This document shows positions 26,355-33,931 of a stretch of DNA of 64,000 bases, piece after piece. The number at the start of each line of letters is the position of its first letter. Position 1 is the stretch's first letter. The notes under the pieces were generated by a model, which was given only the letters and a program-made list of their open reading frames with translations, was not told the origin of the DNA and made no database searches. Location of the stretch: assembly GCA_030680355.1 (NCBI GenBank), contig JAUXVF010000031.1, forward strand, positions 496,001-560,000, given 5' to 3'. Source of the DNA: Caulobacter sp. (lineage in GTDB: Bacteria > Pseudomonadota > Alphaproteobacteria > Caulobacterales > Caulobacteraceae). Made by a program: the position numbers and the translations under genes.

Positions 26355-26822
26355 TCAGCCCTTGTAGCGGGCGAAGGGGGTCGGCATGGCCGTGCCTGTG
26401 GCCTTGGCCAGGATCCGTCCTTCGGCGTCGCGCAGTTCGCCTTCGGTGAAGGCGATGGTCTTGCCCCAGCGGGCCACCCGGCCGATGCCGACAATGGCGC
26501 CGGGCAGGGCGGGCCGGAAGAAGCTGGTCTTCATCTCCAGGGTCGGGGCCACGCTGGTCATGCCCGAGGCGACCATACAGGCGACGCTCATGCATTCGTC
26601 GAGCATGGCGCAGAGATAGCCGCCCTGGATCTGGCGCATGGGATTGGTCAGCTGTTCGGTGGCCTCGAAGGCGACCTCGACTTCACGGTCGGCCTGGCTG
26701 ACGCGAACCATGCGAAAGCCCAGTAGCTGGGAGCCCGGCGGCGGCCGTTTGGCGCCCTGAAACCGGGCGAGGATAGCCTCGTCGGTCAGGGTCTGTACAT
26801 CGTCGGAGGCCACGTCGGTCAA
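26355..26822 (-). CDS. PaaI-family thioesterase
   Basis: About 155 aa. The ORF-track start lies inside sspB and gives an Arg-rich artefact; I choose the TTG at 26822 (LTDVASDD) with GTG 26813 as alternative. Hotdog signature NPMRQIQGGYLCAMLDECMSVA and ARWGKTIAFTEGELRD are present. The motif is QGGY rather than HGGY, as in related acyl-CoA thioesterases. Located 7 bases after sspB, so probably in one transcript. Substrate unknown. Confidence 0.75.
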   Translation of the reverse strand: MTDVASDDVQTLTDEAILARFQGAKRPPPGSQLLGFRMVRVSQADREVEVAFEATEQLTNPMRQIQGGYLCAMLDECMSVACMVASGMTSVAPTLEMKTSFFRPALPGAIVGIGRVARWGKTIAFTEGELRDAEGRILAKATGTAMPTPFARYKG

Positions 26823-26829
26823 GCTGGAC

Positions 26830-27333
26830 TCACTTTTTGCGGAACTGGTCGAGGGAAACGACCTTGGTCGCCTCGGGTTCGGGCCCTGCGTCCGCCGTCG
26901 CCGCCTCGGCGTCATCCGCCTCCTTCGCGTCAAGCGCGGCAGGATCGATGTCGACCATCGGCGCTTCGAACTGCAGGCCAAACTGGACATGCGGGTCGAA
27001 GAAGCGGGTCACGGCCGCATAGGGCACCGACAGTCGCTTGGGCGAGCCGCCGAACTTCAGCGTCACCGTGAAGAAGGTCTCGCCCGGCGCCAGGTCGCGG
27101 TACTGGTGCTGCAGGACGATGGTCATCTCTTCGGGGTACTGGCCGAGCAGTTCGGGCGGCCCGGACACGCCCGGCGCCTGGGTGCGGAAGGTGATATAGA
27201 AATGATGGTCGCCGGGGATGCCCCCGGGCGCGGCGGCGACCTTGAGCGCCGCCTTGACCACGCCGCGCAGGGCGTCCTGGGCCAGCGCTTCGTAGTGCAT
27301 CAGATCTTCGGGCGGTTGCTGTTGCTGGGCCAT
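26830..27333 (-). CDS. sspB: SspB, ClpXP adaptor for ssrA-tagged proteins
   Basis: A 167-aa alpha-type SspB. The folded core (about 10-120) has DHHFYITFRTQAPGV, the peptide-binding region PEEMTIVLQHQY and VPYAAVTRFFDPHVQFGLQF. An acidic flexible linker follows, and the tail VVSLDQFRKK is the short ClpX-binding motif. SspB tethers tmRNA-tagged polypeptides to ClpXP for degradation. The ssrA gene itself lies about 0.8 kb away on the same strand, with a lipoprotein gene on the other strand between. Confidence 0.92.
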   Translation of the reverse strand: MAQQQQPPEDLMHYEALAQDALRGVVKAALKVAAAPGGIPGDHHFYITFRTQAPGVSGPPELLGQYPEEMTIVLQHQYRDLAPGETFFTVTLKFGGSPKRLSVPYAAVTRFFDPHVQFGLQFEAPMVDIDPAALDAKEADDAEAATADAGPEPEATKVVSLDQFRKK

Positions 27334-27453
27334 GACTCGGGAACGCTTGAATGAAGATCAAAGCCTAGCCTGTCGCCGCCGCTCCGCAAAGCGGCCAGCG
27401 TCACGCCGCTTCATGCTAACATCAGGCGGAGATCGAATATCGGAGGGGAAGTG

Positions 27454-28092
27454 ATGATCTATCGAAGCCTGGCCGCGGCTGCGGCGTCCATGATCGCGAT
27501 CAGCTGCTCGGCTCCCGCGCCCGGCGCGACCGATGCCGCGCCCGACGCCGCTGCGCCTGAGCCTGCATCAGCCACCGTGTCAGAGGTCGCGACGGACCCG
27601 GCCCCTGAAGCGGCCTCGGCCATCCCGTCTCTTTGCGCCGCCGGCGAGTCGGTGGTGTTCAGTTGCGGCGCCGGCGACCGGGTGATCTCGTTGTGCGCGA
27701 CCGGCGGCTCGCCGGTGGCGATGCAGTATCGCTTCGGCCGCAAGGGCGCGATCGAGCTGGCCTACCCGAAACCGGCGGCGGCGCCGAAGGGGGTCTTCTT
27801 CGTCAGCTCCACCCCCTATGGCGGCGGCGGCGAGCGTCGCATCCGCTTCACCAACGGCGACTACAGCTATTACCTCTTCAGCCGCACGATCGCCGGCGAA
27901 TGGGATGCCGAAGGCAATCGGCCCCACACCTTCGAGGACGGGGTCATCGTCTTTCGCGGCGGCAAGCTGATCTCCGACAAGCGCTGCACGACCGAGGTCG
28001 ACAGCAGTGGCCAGGAGAAAGCCGGCGCGGCGCTCGACCAGGAAAACTTCAACGACGAGTTGGAAATCCCGTATCGGCCGGCCGGTCATTGA
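27454..28092 (+). CDS. Putative lipoprotein of unknown function
   Basis: About 212 aa. I take ATG 27454 rather than GTG 27451 because GGAGG lies 7 bases upstream. The N-terminus MIYRSLAAAAASMIAISCSAPAPG is a lipoprotein signal with Cys in AISC. An Ala/Pro/Asp-rich spacer (about 25-60) precedes a C-terminal domain with LCAAGESVVFSCGAGDRVISLC, then FVSSTPYGGGGERRIRFTNG and FEDGVIVFRGGKLIS. Four Cys in this domain may pair. No enzymatic motif recognised; the location is the outer-membrane or periplasmic face. Confidence 0.7.
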   Translation: MIYRSLAAAAASMIAISCSAPAPGATDAAPDAAAPEPASATVSEVATDPAPEAASAIPSLCAAGESVVFSCGAGDRVISLCATGGSPVAMQYRFGRKGAIELAYPKPAAAPKGVFFVSSTPYGGGGERRIRFTNGDYSYYLFSRTIAGEWDAEGNRPHTFEDGVIVFRGGKLISDKRCTTEVDSSGQEKAGAALDQENFNDELEIPYRPAGH

Positions 28093-28093
28093 T

Positions 28094-28128
28094 GGGAAAA
28101 GTGGGGGATTCTGTTGGCAGGCTCCCCC
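28094..28128 (-). terminator. Terminator-like hairpin at the end of ssrA
   Basis: GGGGGA (28123-28128) pairs with TCCCCC (28103-28108) across a 14-nt loop, followed by ACTTTTC. The lipoprotein gene ends just beyond on the other strand at 28092, so the hairpin could also serve that transcript. Confidence 0.5.
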
Positions 28129-28425
28129 GGGCCCCGCCGGAGGATCTGAACCCCCCGGAGTTTAGGCTGAGTGCGCTAGCACCGCATTACGCGGCGATCG
28201 CATACTCTTCAGCGAAGTTATCGTTCGCAGTTAGTTTAATGGCCCGAAACGGTGAGCCACGCCGAGACAAAGCTACGTCTTTATACGTCTGTCGATGCTG
28301 ATCGGCCCCCTGCTTCCGGCGATAACCCGAAGAAGGATTGGTGGAGCCGCCGGGAATCGCACCCGGGTCCAGTCCGCTTATTACACGCGCGTTTATGTCC
28401 ATAGCCCGGGCAAGCCCGAACAATT
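28100..28425 (-). ncRNA. ssrA: tmRNA, circularly permuted two-piece form (ssrA)
   Basis: On the minus strand the acceptor piece comes first and ends GGCGGCTCCACCA at 28339, with the T-arm CCGGG/CCCGG and 3' acceptor half CGGCTCC. A 29-nt processed spacer (28310-28338) follows. The coding piece begins GGGGCCG at about 28309, pairing with CGGCTCC in a 7-bp acceptor stem with one G-U. It carries the tag frame (28187-28228) and pseudoknot-like G/C-rich sequence to a final hairpin. This inverted order defines the alphaproteobacterial two-piece tmRNA. It rescues stalled ribosomes and appends the tag read by SspB/ClpXP. The 5' end of the acceptor and 3' end of the coding piece are approximate. Confidence 0.9.
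28187..28228 (-). other. tmRNA proteolysis tag reading frame
   Basis: The resume frame GCG AAC GAT ... GCC GCG TAA encodes ANDNFAEEYAIAA and stop; with the charged Ala the full tag is 14 residues. It differs from the Caulobacter crescentus tag (as I recall it, AANDNFAEEFAVAA) at two positions, Tyr for Phe and Ile for Val. The AA terminus for ClpX and the N-terminal AANDNF stretch for SspB are kept. Confidence 0.9.
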
Positions 28426-28477
28426 TCAATATAGGGACGAATGGTTGCCGGGGGAAGAACCCCGCCGGCATGAACCA

Positions 28478-29026
28478 TCACATTCCTTCGGGGCCGCGCT
28501 CGATGGACAGCACGCCGGTGCGGGTCAGCTCGACCAGACCCAGAGGCCGCATGAGGTCGACGAAGCTGTCGATCTTGGCCGGGGCGCCGGTGATTTCGAA
28601 GACGAAGCTCTCGGAGGTGGTGTCGACCACCTTGGCGCGGAAGATGTCGGCGACGCGCAGGGCCTCGACCCGGTCGGTTCCCGCGCCGCGCACCTTGACC
28701 AGGGCCAGTTCACGCTCGATGCCGCGTGGATCGCGGGTCACGTCATGCACCCGGCGAACGCTGACCACCTTCTTGAGCTGGGCCTCGATCTGTTCGAGCA
28801 CATGCGGCGCGCCGCGTGTGACGATGGTGATCCGGCTGGTGTGGGCGTTGCGGTCAGTCTCGGCGACCGTCAGGCTCTCGATATTGTAGCCGCGGGCGGC
28901 GAACAGCCCGACCACCCGGTGCAGGACGCCGGACTCATTGTCGACGAGCAGGGCGAAGGTGGCGAGGTTCTCGACCTCGCCGGCATGGGAAAGGTCATAG
29001 GCCGAGGCAGGCTGGGGATCGGTCAT
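28478..29026 (-). CDS. ilvN: Acetolactate synthase small (regulatory) subunit
   Basis: A 182-aa protein with an N-terminal ACT domain (about 18-95: FALLVDNESGVLHRVVGLFAARGYNIESL) and the C-terminal IlvH activation domain. It assembles with IlvB and confers valine feedback inhibition. It starts by overlapping the small ORF upstream (TGATG), and that ORF begins 14 bases after ilvB, so the three form one translation unit. 50 bases separate its end from the 5' part of ssrA. Confidence 0.95.
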   Translation of the reverse strand: MTDPQPASAYDLSHAGEVENLATFALLVDNESGVLHRVVGLFAARGYNIESLTVAETDRNAHTSRITIVTRGAPHVLEQIEAQLKKVVSVRRVHDVTRDPRGIERELALVKVRGAGTDRVEALRVADIFRAKVVDTTSESFVFEITGAPAKIDSFVDLMRPLGLVELTRTGVLSIERGPEGM

Positions 29027-29169
29027 CAGGCGCGGCGTTTCCGTGTCTTGGCTTTGTCGGTCTTTGCGTCTGCGTCCGCGATATGTTGGCGCAGCAGGTT
29101 GTTCAGTTCGTCTTCGGGTGTGTCGGGGTTCCGCGCGAACCAGGCGAACAGTCTCGCCTCGATCAGCAC
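29026..29169 (-). CDS. Small ORF between ilvB and ilvN, 47 aa
   Basis: The 157-base gap between ilvB and ilvN is spanned by an ORF too short for the track. It starts at GTG 29169, 14 bases after the ilvB stop, and its TGA overlaps the ilvN ATG. The product begins VLIEARLFAWFARNPDTPED and ends in a Lys/Arg-rich tail (KTRKRRA). It is amphipathic then highly charged, with no membrane segment or signal. There is no clear ribosome-binding site, so it may be read by reinitiation from ilvB. The exact junctions support a real gene, but homology is unknown to me. Confidence 0.5.
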   Translation of the reverse strand: MLIEARLFAWFARNPDTPEDELNNLLRQHIADADAKTDKAKTRKRRA

Positions 29170-29183
29170 GGGCAGAACGCCGC

Positions 29184-31001
29184 TTACACCAATCGCCGGC
29201 CGGCGTCGTCGATCACCGAGCCCATATCTTCCCCGCCGTCGGGCAGGATCATCTCGTTGTGGGCCTTGCCCGACGGGATCATCGGCAGGCAGTTCTCGTT
29301 CTTCTCGACGCGGCAGTCGAAGACCACGGGACGGGGGCTGTCGATCATCTCGAGGATTTTCGCGTCCAGCTCGGCCGGGTCGGAACAGCGGATGCCCACC
29401 GCGCCATAGGCCTCGGCCAGTTTGACGAAGTCGGGCAGGCTTTCGGAATAACTGTGTGAATAGCGCTCACCGTGCAGCAGCTGCTGCCACTGGCGGACCA
29501 TGCCCATCCATTCGTTGTTGAGGATGAAGATCTTGATCGGCAACTCGTACTGGATCGCGGTCGACAGCTCCTGGATGCACATCTGGATCGAGGCTTCGCC
29601 GGCGATGTCGATGACCAGGCTGCCGGGGTGGGCGAGCTGGGCCCCGATGGCGGCCGGCATGCCGTAGCCCATGGTGCCGAGGCCGCCGGAGGTCATCCAG
29701 CGGTTGGGCTCCTGGAAGCGATAGTGCTGCGCCGCCCACATCTGATGTTGCCCGACCTCGGTGGTGATGTAGGTGTCGCGGTCCTTGGTCAGGGCGTAGA
29801 GGCGCTCGATGGCCTGCTGCGGCTTGATCACCGTCTCGGAGGCCCGGTAGCTGAGGCACTGGCGGGCGCGCCAGGCGTCGATCTGCCGCCACCAGTCGTC
29901 GAGGGCGTTGCGGTTGGCGGTGTGGCCGCCGGCCTTCCAGGCGGCGATCAGGTCGTCCAGCACGCTGCCGGCGTCGCCGATAATGCCGACATCCACCCGC
30001 ACGTTCTTGTTGATCGAGGAGGCGTCGATATCGATGTGGATCTTCTTCGATCCCGGCGAGAAGGCGTCCAGCCGCCCGGTCACCCGGTCGTCGAAGCGCG
30101 CGCCGACGCAGATCATCACGTCGCAGTCGTGCATGGCGTTGTTGGCCTCGAACGTGCCGTGCATTCCCAGCATGCCCAGCCAGGCCGGATCGGCGGCCGG
30201 GAAGGCGCCCAGGCCCATCAGGGTCGAGGTCACCGGCGCGCCGGTCATGGCCGCGAAGGCGCGCAGGCTCTCGCTGGCGCCGGGGCCGGCGTTGATGACG
30301 CCGCCGCCGGTATAGAAGACCGGCTTGCGGGCCTTGGCGATCAGGGCCACGGCTTCGGCGATGCGGTCGGGGTTGCCCTTGGTCTTGGGGGCGTAGCCGT
30401 GGCTGAAGGTGACCTCGTCGGGCCCCTGATAGACCGAGCGGGCGAACTGGATGTCCTTGGGAATGTCGATCAGCACCGGGCCGGGCCGGCCGCTGGTGGC
30501 GATGTGGAAGGCCTCATGGATCACCCGCGGCAGGTCGGCGGCGTCCTTCACCAGGTAGTTGTGCTTGGTGCAGGCGCGGGTGATGCCGACCGTGTCGGCC
30601 TCCTGGAAGGCGTCGGTGCCGATCAGATGGGTCGGCACCTGGCCGGTGAAGACGACCATCGGAATGGAGTCCATCAGGGCGTCGACGATGCCGGTGATGG
30701 CGTTGGTGGCGCCGGGGCCGGAGGTGACCAGGACCACGCCGGGCTTGCCGGTCGAGCGGGCGTAGCCCTCGGCGGCGTGAGTGGCGCCCTGTTCGTGGCG
30801 CACGAGGATATGGCGCAGACGATCGCCGTTGCGCTCGCTGTCCTGGAACAGGGCGTCATAGATCGGCAGCACCGCGCCGCCGGGATAGCCGAAGATGGTG
30901 TCGACGCCCTGGTCGACCAGCGCCTGCACCACGATCTCGGCGCCGGTCATTTCGCGGGCGGCGGACTGGGAGGGGGCGGTCTTGGTGGTCGAGGCGGTCA
31001 T
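29184..31001 (-). CDS. ilvB: Acetolactate synthase large (catalytic) subunit
   Basis: A 605-aa thiamine-diphosphate enzyme. It has GVDTIFGYPGGAVLPIYDAL with the cofactor Glu region, HEQGATHAAEGYARSTGKPG, the FAD/quinone-like middle domain, and the C-terminal ThDP site ending GEASIQMCIQELSTAI...NNEWMGMVRQWQ. It condenses pyruvate with pyruvate or 2-oxobutyrate, the first committed step of branched-chain synthesis. Expression is probably attenuated: a leader peptide and terminator precede it. The N-terminal 20 residues before MTGAEIVVQAL are unconserved-looking, so a start at that Met is possible. Confidence 0.96.
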   Translation of the reverse strand: MTASTTKTAPSQSAAREMTGAEIVVQALVDQGVDTIFGYPGGAVLPIYDALFQDSERNGDRLRHILVRHEQGATHAAEGYARSTGKPGVVLVTSGPGATNAITGIVDALMDSIPMVVFTGQVPTHLIGTDAFQEADTVGITRACTKHNYLVKDAADLPRVIHEAFHIATSGRPGPVLIDIPKDIQFARSVYQGPDEVTFSHGYAPKTKGNPDRIAEAVALIAKARKPVFYTGGGVINAGPGASESLRAFAAMTGAPVTSTLMGLGAFPAADPAWLGMLGMHGTFEANNAMHDCDVMICVGARFDDRVTGRLDAFSPGSKKIHIDIDASSINKNVRVDVGIIGDAGSVLDDLIAAWKAGGHTANRNALDDWWRQIDAWRARQCLSYRASETVIKPQQAIERLYALTKDRDTYITTEVGQHQMWAAQHYRFQEPNRWMTSGGLGTMGYGMPAAIGAQLAHPGSLVIDIAGEASIQMCIQELSTAIQYELPIKIFILNNEWMGMVRQWQQLLHGERYSHSYSESLPDFVKLAEAYGAVGIRCSDPAELDAKILEMIDSPRPVVFDCRVEKNENCLPMIPSGKAHNEMILPDGGEDMGSVIDDAGRRLV

Positions 31002-31034
31002 GTCGGGGCTCTTTGGGGTCGGAAAATGGGCAAT

Positions 31035-31057
31035 AAAAAAGGCCCGTGAGGGGCCTT
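31035..31057 (-). terminator. ilvBN attenuator terminator
   Basis: AAGGCCC-CTCAC-GGGCCTT followed by TTTT forms an intrinsic terminator in the transcribed leader, 34 bases before the ilvB ATG. Being upstream of the gene and downstream of the leader peptide, it acts as an attenuator rather than an end-of-gene signal. Attenuation of Caulobacter ilvBN has been described in the literature as I recall. Confidence 0.8.
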
Positions 31058-31093
31058 GGGCATACGCGACCGGCGACAGCGTAACGGATCAGG

Positions 31094-31129
31094 TCACGCC
31101 GCGGTCGGTCGCTCGATAAGTACGGTCAT
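31094..31129 (-). CDS. ilvBN leader peptide
   Basis: An 11-aa ORF, MTVLIERPTAA, precedes the attenuator hairpin by 37 bases. It contains consecutive Val, Leu and Ile codons, GTA CTT ATC; GTA and CTT are rare in this GC-rich genome, which would make ribosome stalling sensitive to charged tRNA. It is far below the track length. The short run of control codons is typical of multivalent branched-chain attenuation. Confidence 0.75.
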   Translation of the reverse strand: MTVLIERPTAA

Positions 31130-31179
31130 CGTGTTGCGCACGAAGATTGCTCCAGATCATCAGACTCGCAGATGCCACG

Positions 31180-32115
31180 CTATACAGAGGGCGTCAAGGA
31201 TGGGTTGAGCGCAAGGAATTGCCTCCATTGGGCCTCTTGGTCGGTTTCGACGATGCGCGGCCAGTCGGGGGTCTGGTTGCGCAGCCATGTCATCTGGCGC
31301 TTGGCGTAACGTCGAGTCTCCCGGCGGGCGTCGTCGAGGGCCGCCTCCAGGGTCGCGTCGCCGGCCAGATGGGCGGCCAGCTGCGGCACGCCGACGGCTT
31401 TCATCACCGGCGTCAGCGGATCGAGCCCGCGCGCGACCAGGGCCCGCACCTCGTCCAGCGCGCCGGTCTCCACCATGGCGTCGAGCCGGGCGTCACAGCG
31501 GCGATAGAGCTCGGCCCGCGGCGGTTCGATGACCACGCCGCGCCAGGCGTCCGGCGCCAGGGTCGGCCGGGTCGAGTCCCGCCAGTCGCTCATCGACCGG
31601 CCGGTGCCCTCCAGCACCTCCAGGGCGCGGACCAGCCGCTGGCGGTCGCCCGGCGCGATACGGACTTCGCCGGCGGGATCGGCCCCGGCCAGGATCGCCC
31701 GGACGGCCGTTTCGCCATCCCTGTCGAAGACGGCTTCGGCGGCGGTCCGGATCTCCGGCGCAAGATCGGGGATGTCGGCCAACCCCTCGGTCAGGGCGCG
31801 AAAATACAGGCCCGTGCCGCCGACCAGGACCGGTCTGCGTCCGCGCGCCTGGATGTCGGCCAGAACCGGGGTCACGGCCCGCAGCCACCGGCCCACCGAC
31901 CAGCCGTCGGCCCCGTCGACCAAGCCGAACAGGTGATGCGGGGCCTGGGCCTCTTCCTGCGGGGAGGGGCGGGCGCTCAGCAGCCGCAGGTCGGCGTAGA
32001 TCTGCATGGAGTCGGCGTTGACGATCTCGCCGTCGAAAGCCCGGGCGGCCCGTATCGCCAGGGCGGATTTTCCGCTCGCGGTCGGCCCGGCGATGAACAG
32101 CATCGGTCCCGTCAT
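31180..32115 (-). CDS. miaA: tRNA dimethylallyltransferase
   Basis: About 311 aa from the ATG at 32115 ([21 protein letters not shown]); the track adds 17 unlikely residues. P-loop GPTASGKS is at 9-16, followed by [19 protein letters not shown] (tRNA/prenyl binding), [19 protein letters not shown] and the C-terminal [13 protein letters not shown]. It adds a dimethylallyl group to A37 of tRNAs reading UNN codons. 79 bases separate its ATG from divergent serB. Its 3' end overlaps the presumed ilvB promoter region. Confidence 0.95.
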   Translation of the reverse strand: MTGPMLFIAGPTASGKSALAIRAARAFDGEIVNADSMQIYADLRLLSARPSPQEEAQAPHHLFGLVDGADGWSVGRWLRAVTPVLADIQARGRRPVLVGGTGLYFRALTEGLADIPDLAPEIRTAAEAVFDRDGETAVRAILAGADPAGEVRIAPGDRQRLVRALEVLEGTGRSMSDWRDSTRPTLAPDAWRGVVIEPPRAELYRRCDARLDAMVETGALDEVRALVARGLDPLTPVMKAVGVPQLAAHLAGDATLEAALDDARRETRRYAKRQMTWLRNQTPDWPRIVETDQEAQWRQFLALNPSLTPSV

Positions 32116-32186
32116 CCGGCCGCGATAGCCGGGCGATGCGCCCCTGTCACCTTCCCGTCGTCGCAAAAGCAGGCTAGGCGGCGGGC

Positions 32187-33077
32187 ATGACCCTTGTTGT
32201 GACCCTCGTCGCCGTCGATCCGGCGGACCTGCCCGCCGCCATCGAGGCGGTCGAGATCGCCGTGGCCGGCACCGGAGCGATCGTCTCCGCGACCGACCTG
32301 CTCGGCCCCGTCGCGGCCGACGTCGCCGTTGAAAGCGCCTTTCCGGCCCTGATCCGCGAGCGGGCGGAAGAGGCGTTGGCGAAGCGTCGCGTCGACGTCT
32401 GCGTACAGCCGGTTGAGGGGCGCCGCAAACGCCTGCTGATCGCCGACATGGATTCGACGATCATCAATGTCGAATGCCTCGACGAACTGGCCGACTTTGC
32501 CGGGGTCAAGGACGCGGTCTCGGCCATCACCGAGCGGGCCATGGCCGGCGAGCTGGCCTTCGAGGGCGCGCTGCGCGAACGGGTCGCCATGCTCAAGGGT
32601 CTCGACCTTTCGGCGCTGCAGCGCTGCTATGACGAGCGGGTGCGGCTCAATCCCGGCGCGGAGACCCTGGTCAGAACCATGGCGGCGCACGGCGCCCGTT
32701 GCGTGCTGGTTTCGGGCGGGTTCACCTTCTTCACCAGCCGCGTCGCGGCGGCGGCGGGGTTTCACGCCGACCGCGCCAACACCCTGACCGAGACCGGCGG
32801 CGTTCTGGCCGGGCGGGTGGGTGAACCGATCCTGGGACGTGAAGCCAAGCTGGCGGCGTTGAAGGAAGAGGTCGCCGCCCTGGGCGAAGGGCCCGCCGCG
32901 GCTCTGGCCGTCGGCGACGGCGCCAATGACCTGGACATGATCGAGGCGGCCGGGCTGGGCGTCGCCTACCGCGCCAAACCGATCGTGGCCGCCCGGGCAA
33001 ACGCCCGGGTCGACCACGCCGATCTGACCGCCCTGCTGTATTTCCAGGGCTATCGGTTTGAAGCGTTCGCCGGCTAG
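32187..33077 (+). CDS. serB: Phosphoserine phosphatase
   Basis: A 296-aa HAD enzyme. An N-terminal ACT-like regulatory half (1-75) precedes the catalytic domain: [20 protein letters not shown] (motif I), [16 protein letters not shown] (motif II), and KLAALKEEV...[12 protein letters not shown] (motifs III/IV). It dephosphorylates phosphoserine in the last step of serine synthesis. Its 3' end overlaps hflC by four bases on the opposite strand. Confidence 0.94.
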   Translation: MTLVVTLVAVDPADLPAAIEAVEIAVAGTGAIVSATDLLGPVAADVAVESAFPALIRERAEEALAKRRVDVCVQPVEGRRKRLLIADMDSTIINVECLDELADFAGVKDAVSAITERAMAGELAFEGALRERVAMLKGLDLSALQRCYDERVRLNPGAETLVRTMAAHGARCVLVSGGFTFFTSRVAAAAGFHADRANTLTETGGVLAGRVGEPILGREAKLAALKEEVAALGEGPAAALAVGDGANDLDMIEAAGLGVAYRAKPIVAARANARVDHADLTALLYFQGYRFEAFAG

Positions 33078-33931
33078 CGGCCGGCGCCCTTGCTGAAGTA
33101 TTTGAAGAAGTCGCTTTCCGGCGAGAGCACCATGGTGGTGTCCCCCTGGGCCATCGACGCTTCATAGGCCTGCATCGAGCGATAGAAGGCGGCGAAGCCC
33201 GGATCACGCCCGTAGCTGGAGGCGAAGATCTTCGCCCGCTCGGCGTCGGCCTGACCACGAATGGTTTCGGCTTCCTCGGTGGCGGTGGCGATAATCTCGC
33301 GACGCAGCTGCTGACCCTCGGCCCGGATGCGGGCGGCTTCCTGCTGACGCGCCGTCTTCATGCGTTCGAACACGGCGGCCTGGTTGGCCTGGGGCAGGTC
33401 GGCGCTGCGGATGCGCACGTCGATGACCTCGATGCCGAGTTTCGACGTGGCGGCGCGGCGGGCGAGGTTGTCGCGAATCTGCTGCATCAGCTCGGCCCGA
33501 CGGGCCGAGACGATGTCCTCGGAGTTGGCCGTGCCGAGGACCTGGCGGAGCGAGGCGTTGATCAGCGGGTTGAGCAGGCTGGGGGCGCGCCGCTCGTCGC
33601 CCAGGCGGGTGTAGAACCGCACGGGAGCGACGATGCGATAGCGCACGAAGGCGTCGACGATCAGTCGCTCCTGGTTGCCGGCGATGATCTCGCGCTGGGC
33701 GGCTTCCAGGCCCCGATTGCGTTTGTCGAACAGCAGTCGCGTCTCGACGAACGGCATTTTGATCTTCAGGCCCGGGCTGTCGTCCGTGCCGACATTGGCG
33801 GTGCGGACGACTTCACCGAAGCGGATGACCAGGCCCTGCTGGGTCTGACCGACGATGTAGATGGTCTGGCTGAGCACGATCAGCGCCACAAAGGCGATGA
33901 TCCCCAGAAGGGTGAGGCGTGAGTTGTTCAT
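33074..33931 (-). CDS. hflC: HflC, SPFH-domain modulator of FtsH protease
   Basis: A 285-aa membrane protein with one N-terminal anchor (about 7-27) and a periplasmic SPFH/band-7 domain: QGLVIRFGEVVRTAN, then IVDAFVRYRIVAPVRFYTRLGDE, and a long helical coil (about 170-220). With HflK it surrounds FtsH and restrains its activity. ATG overlaps the hflK stop (ATGA). Confidence 0.93.
   Translation of the reverse strand: MNNSRLTLLGIIAFVALIVLSQTIYIVGQTQQGLVIRFGEVVRTANVGTDDSPGLKIKMPFVETRLLFDKRNRGLEAAQREIIAGNQERLIVDAFVRYRIVAPVRFYTRLGDERRAPSLLNPLINASLRQVLGTANSEDIVSARRAELMQQIRDNLARRAATSKLGIEVIDVRIRSADLPQANQAAVFERMKTARQQEAARIRAEGQQLRREIIATATEEAETIRGQADAERAKIFASSYGRDPGFAAFYRSMQAYEASMAQGDTTMVLSPESDFFKYFSKGAGR

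Noticed and set aside
28339-28425. tRNA gene ending in GGCTCCACCA
   Set aside because: No complete cloverleaf; it is the acceptor half of the permuted tmRNA, whose 5' half lies downstream.
29472-31049. 525-aa plus-strand ORF antisense to ilvB
   Set aside because: It is the GC-rich shadow of ilvB; it has no recognisable motif and biased low-complexity composition (Gly/Asp/Val rich).
31180-31200. Promoter -35 TTGACG for ilvB inside the miaA 3' end
   Set aside because: TTGACG is present, but no convincing -10 box at the right spacing.
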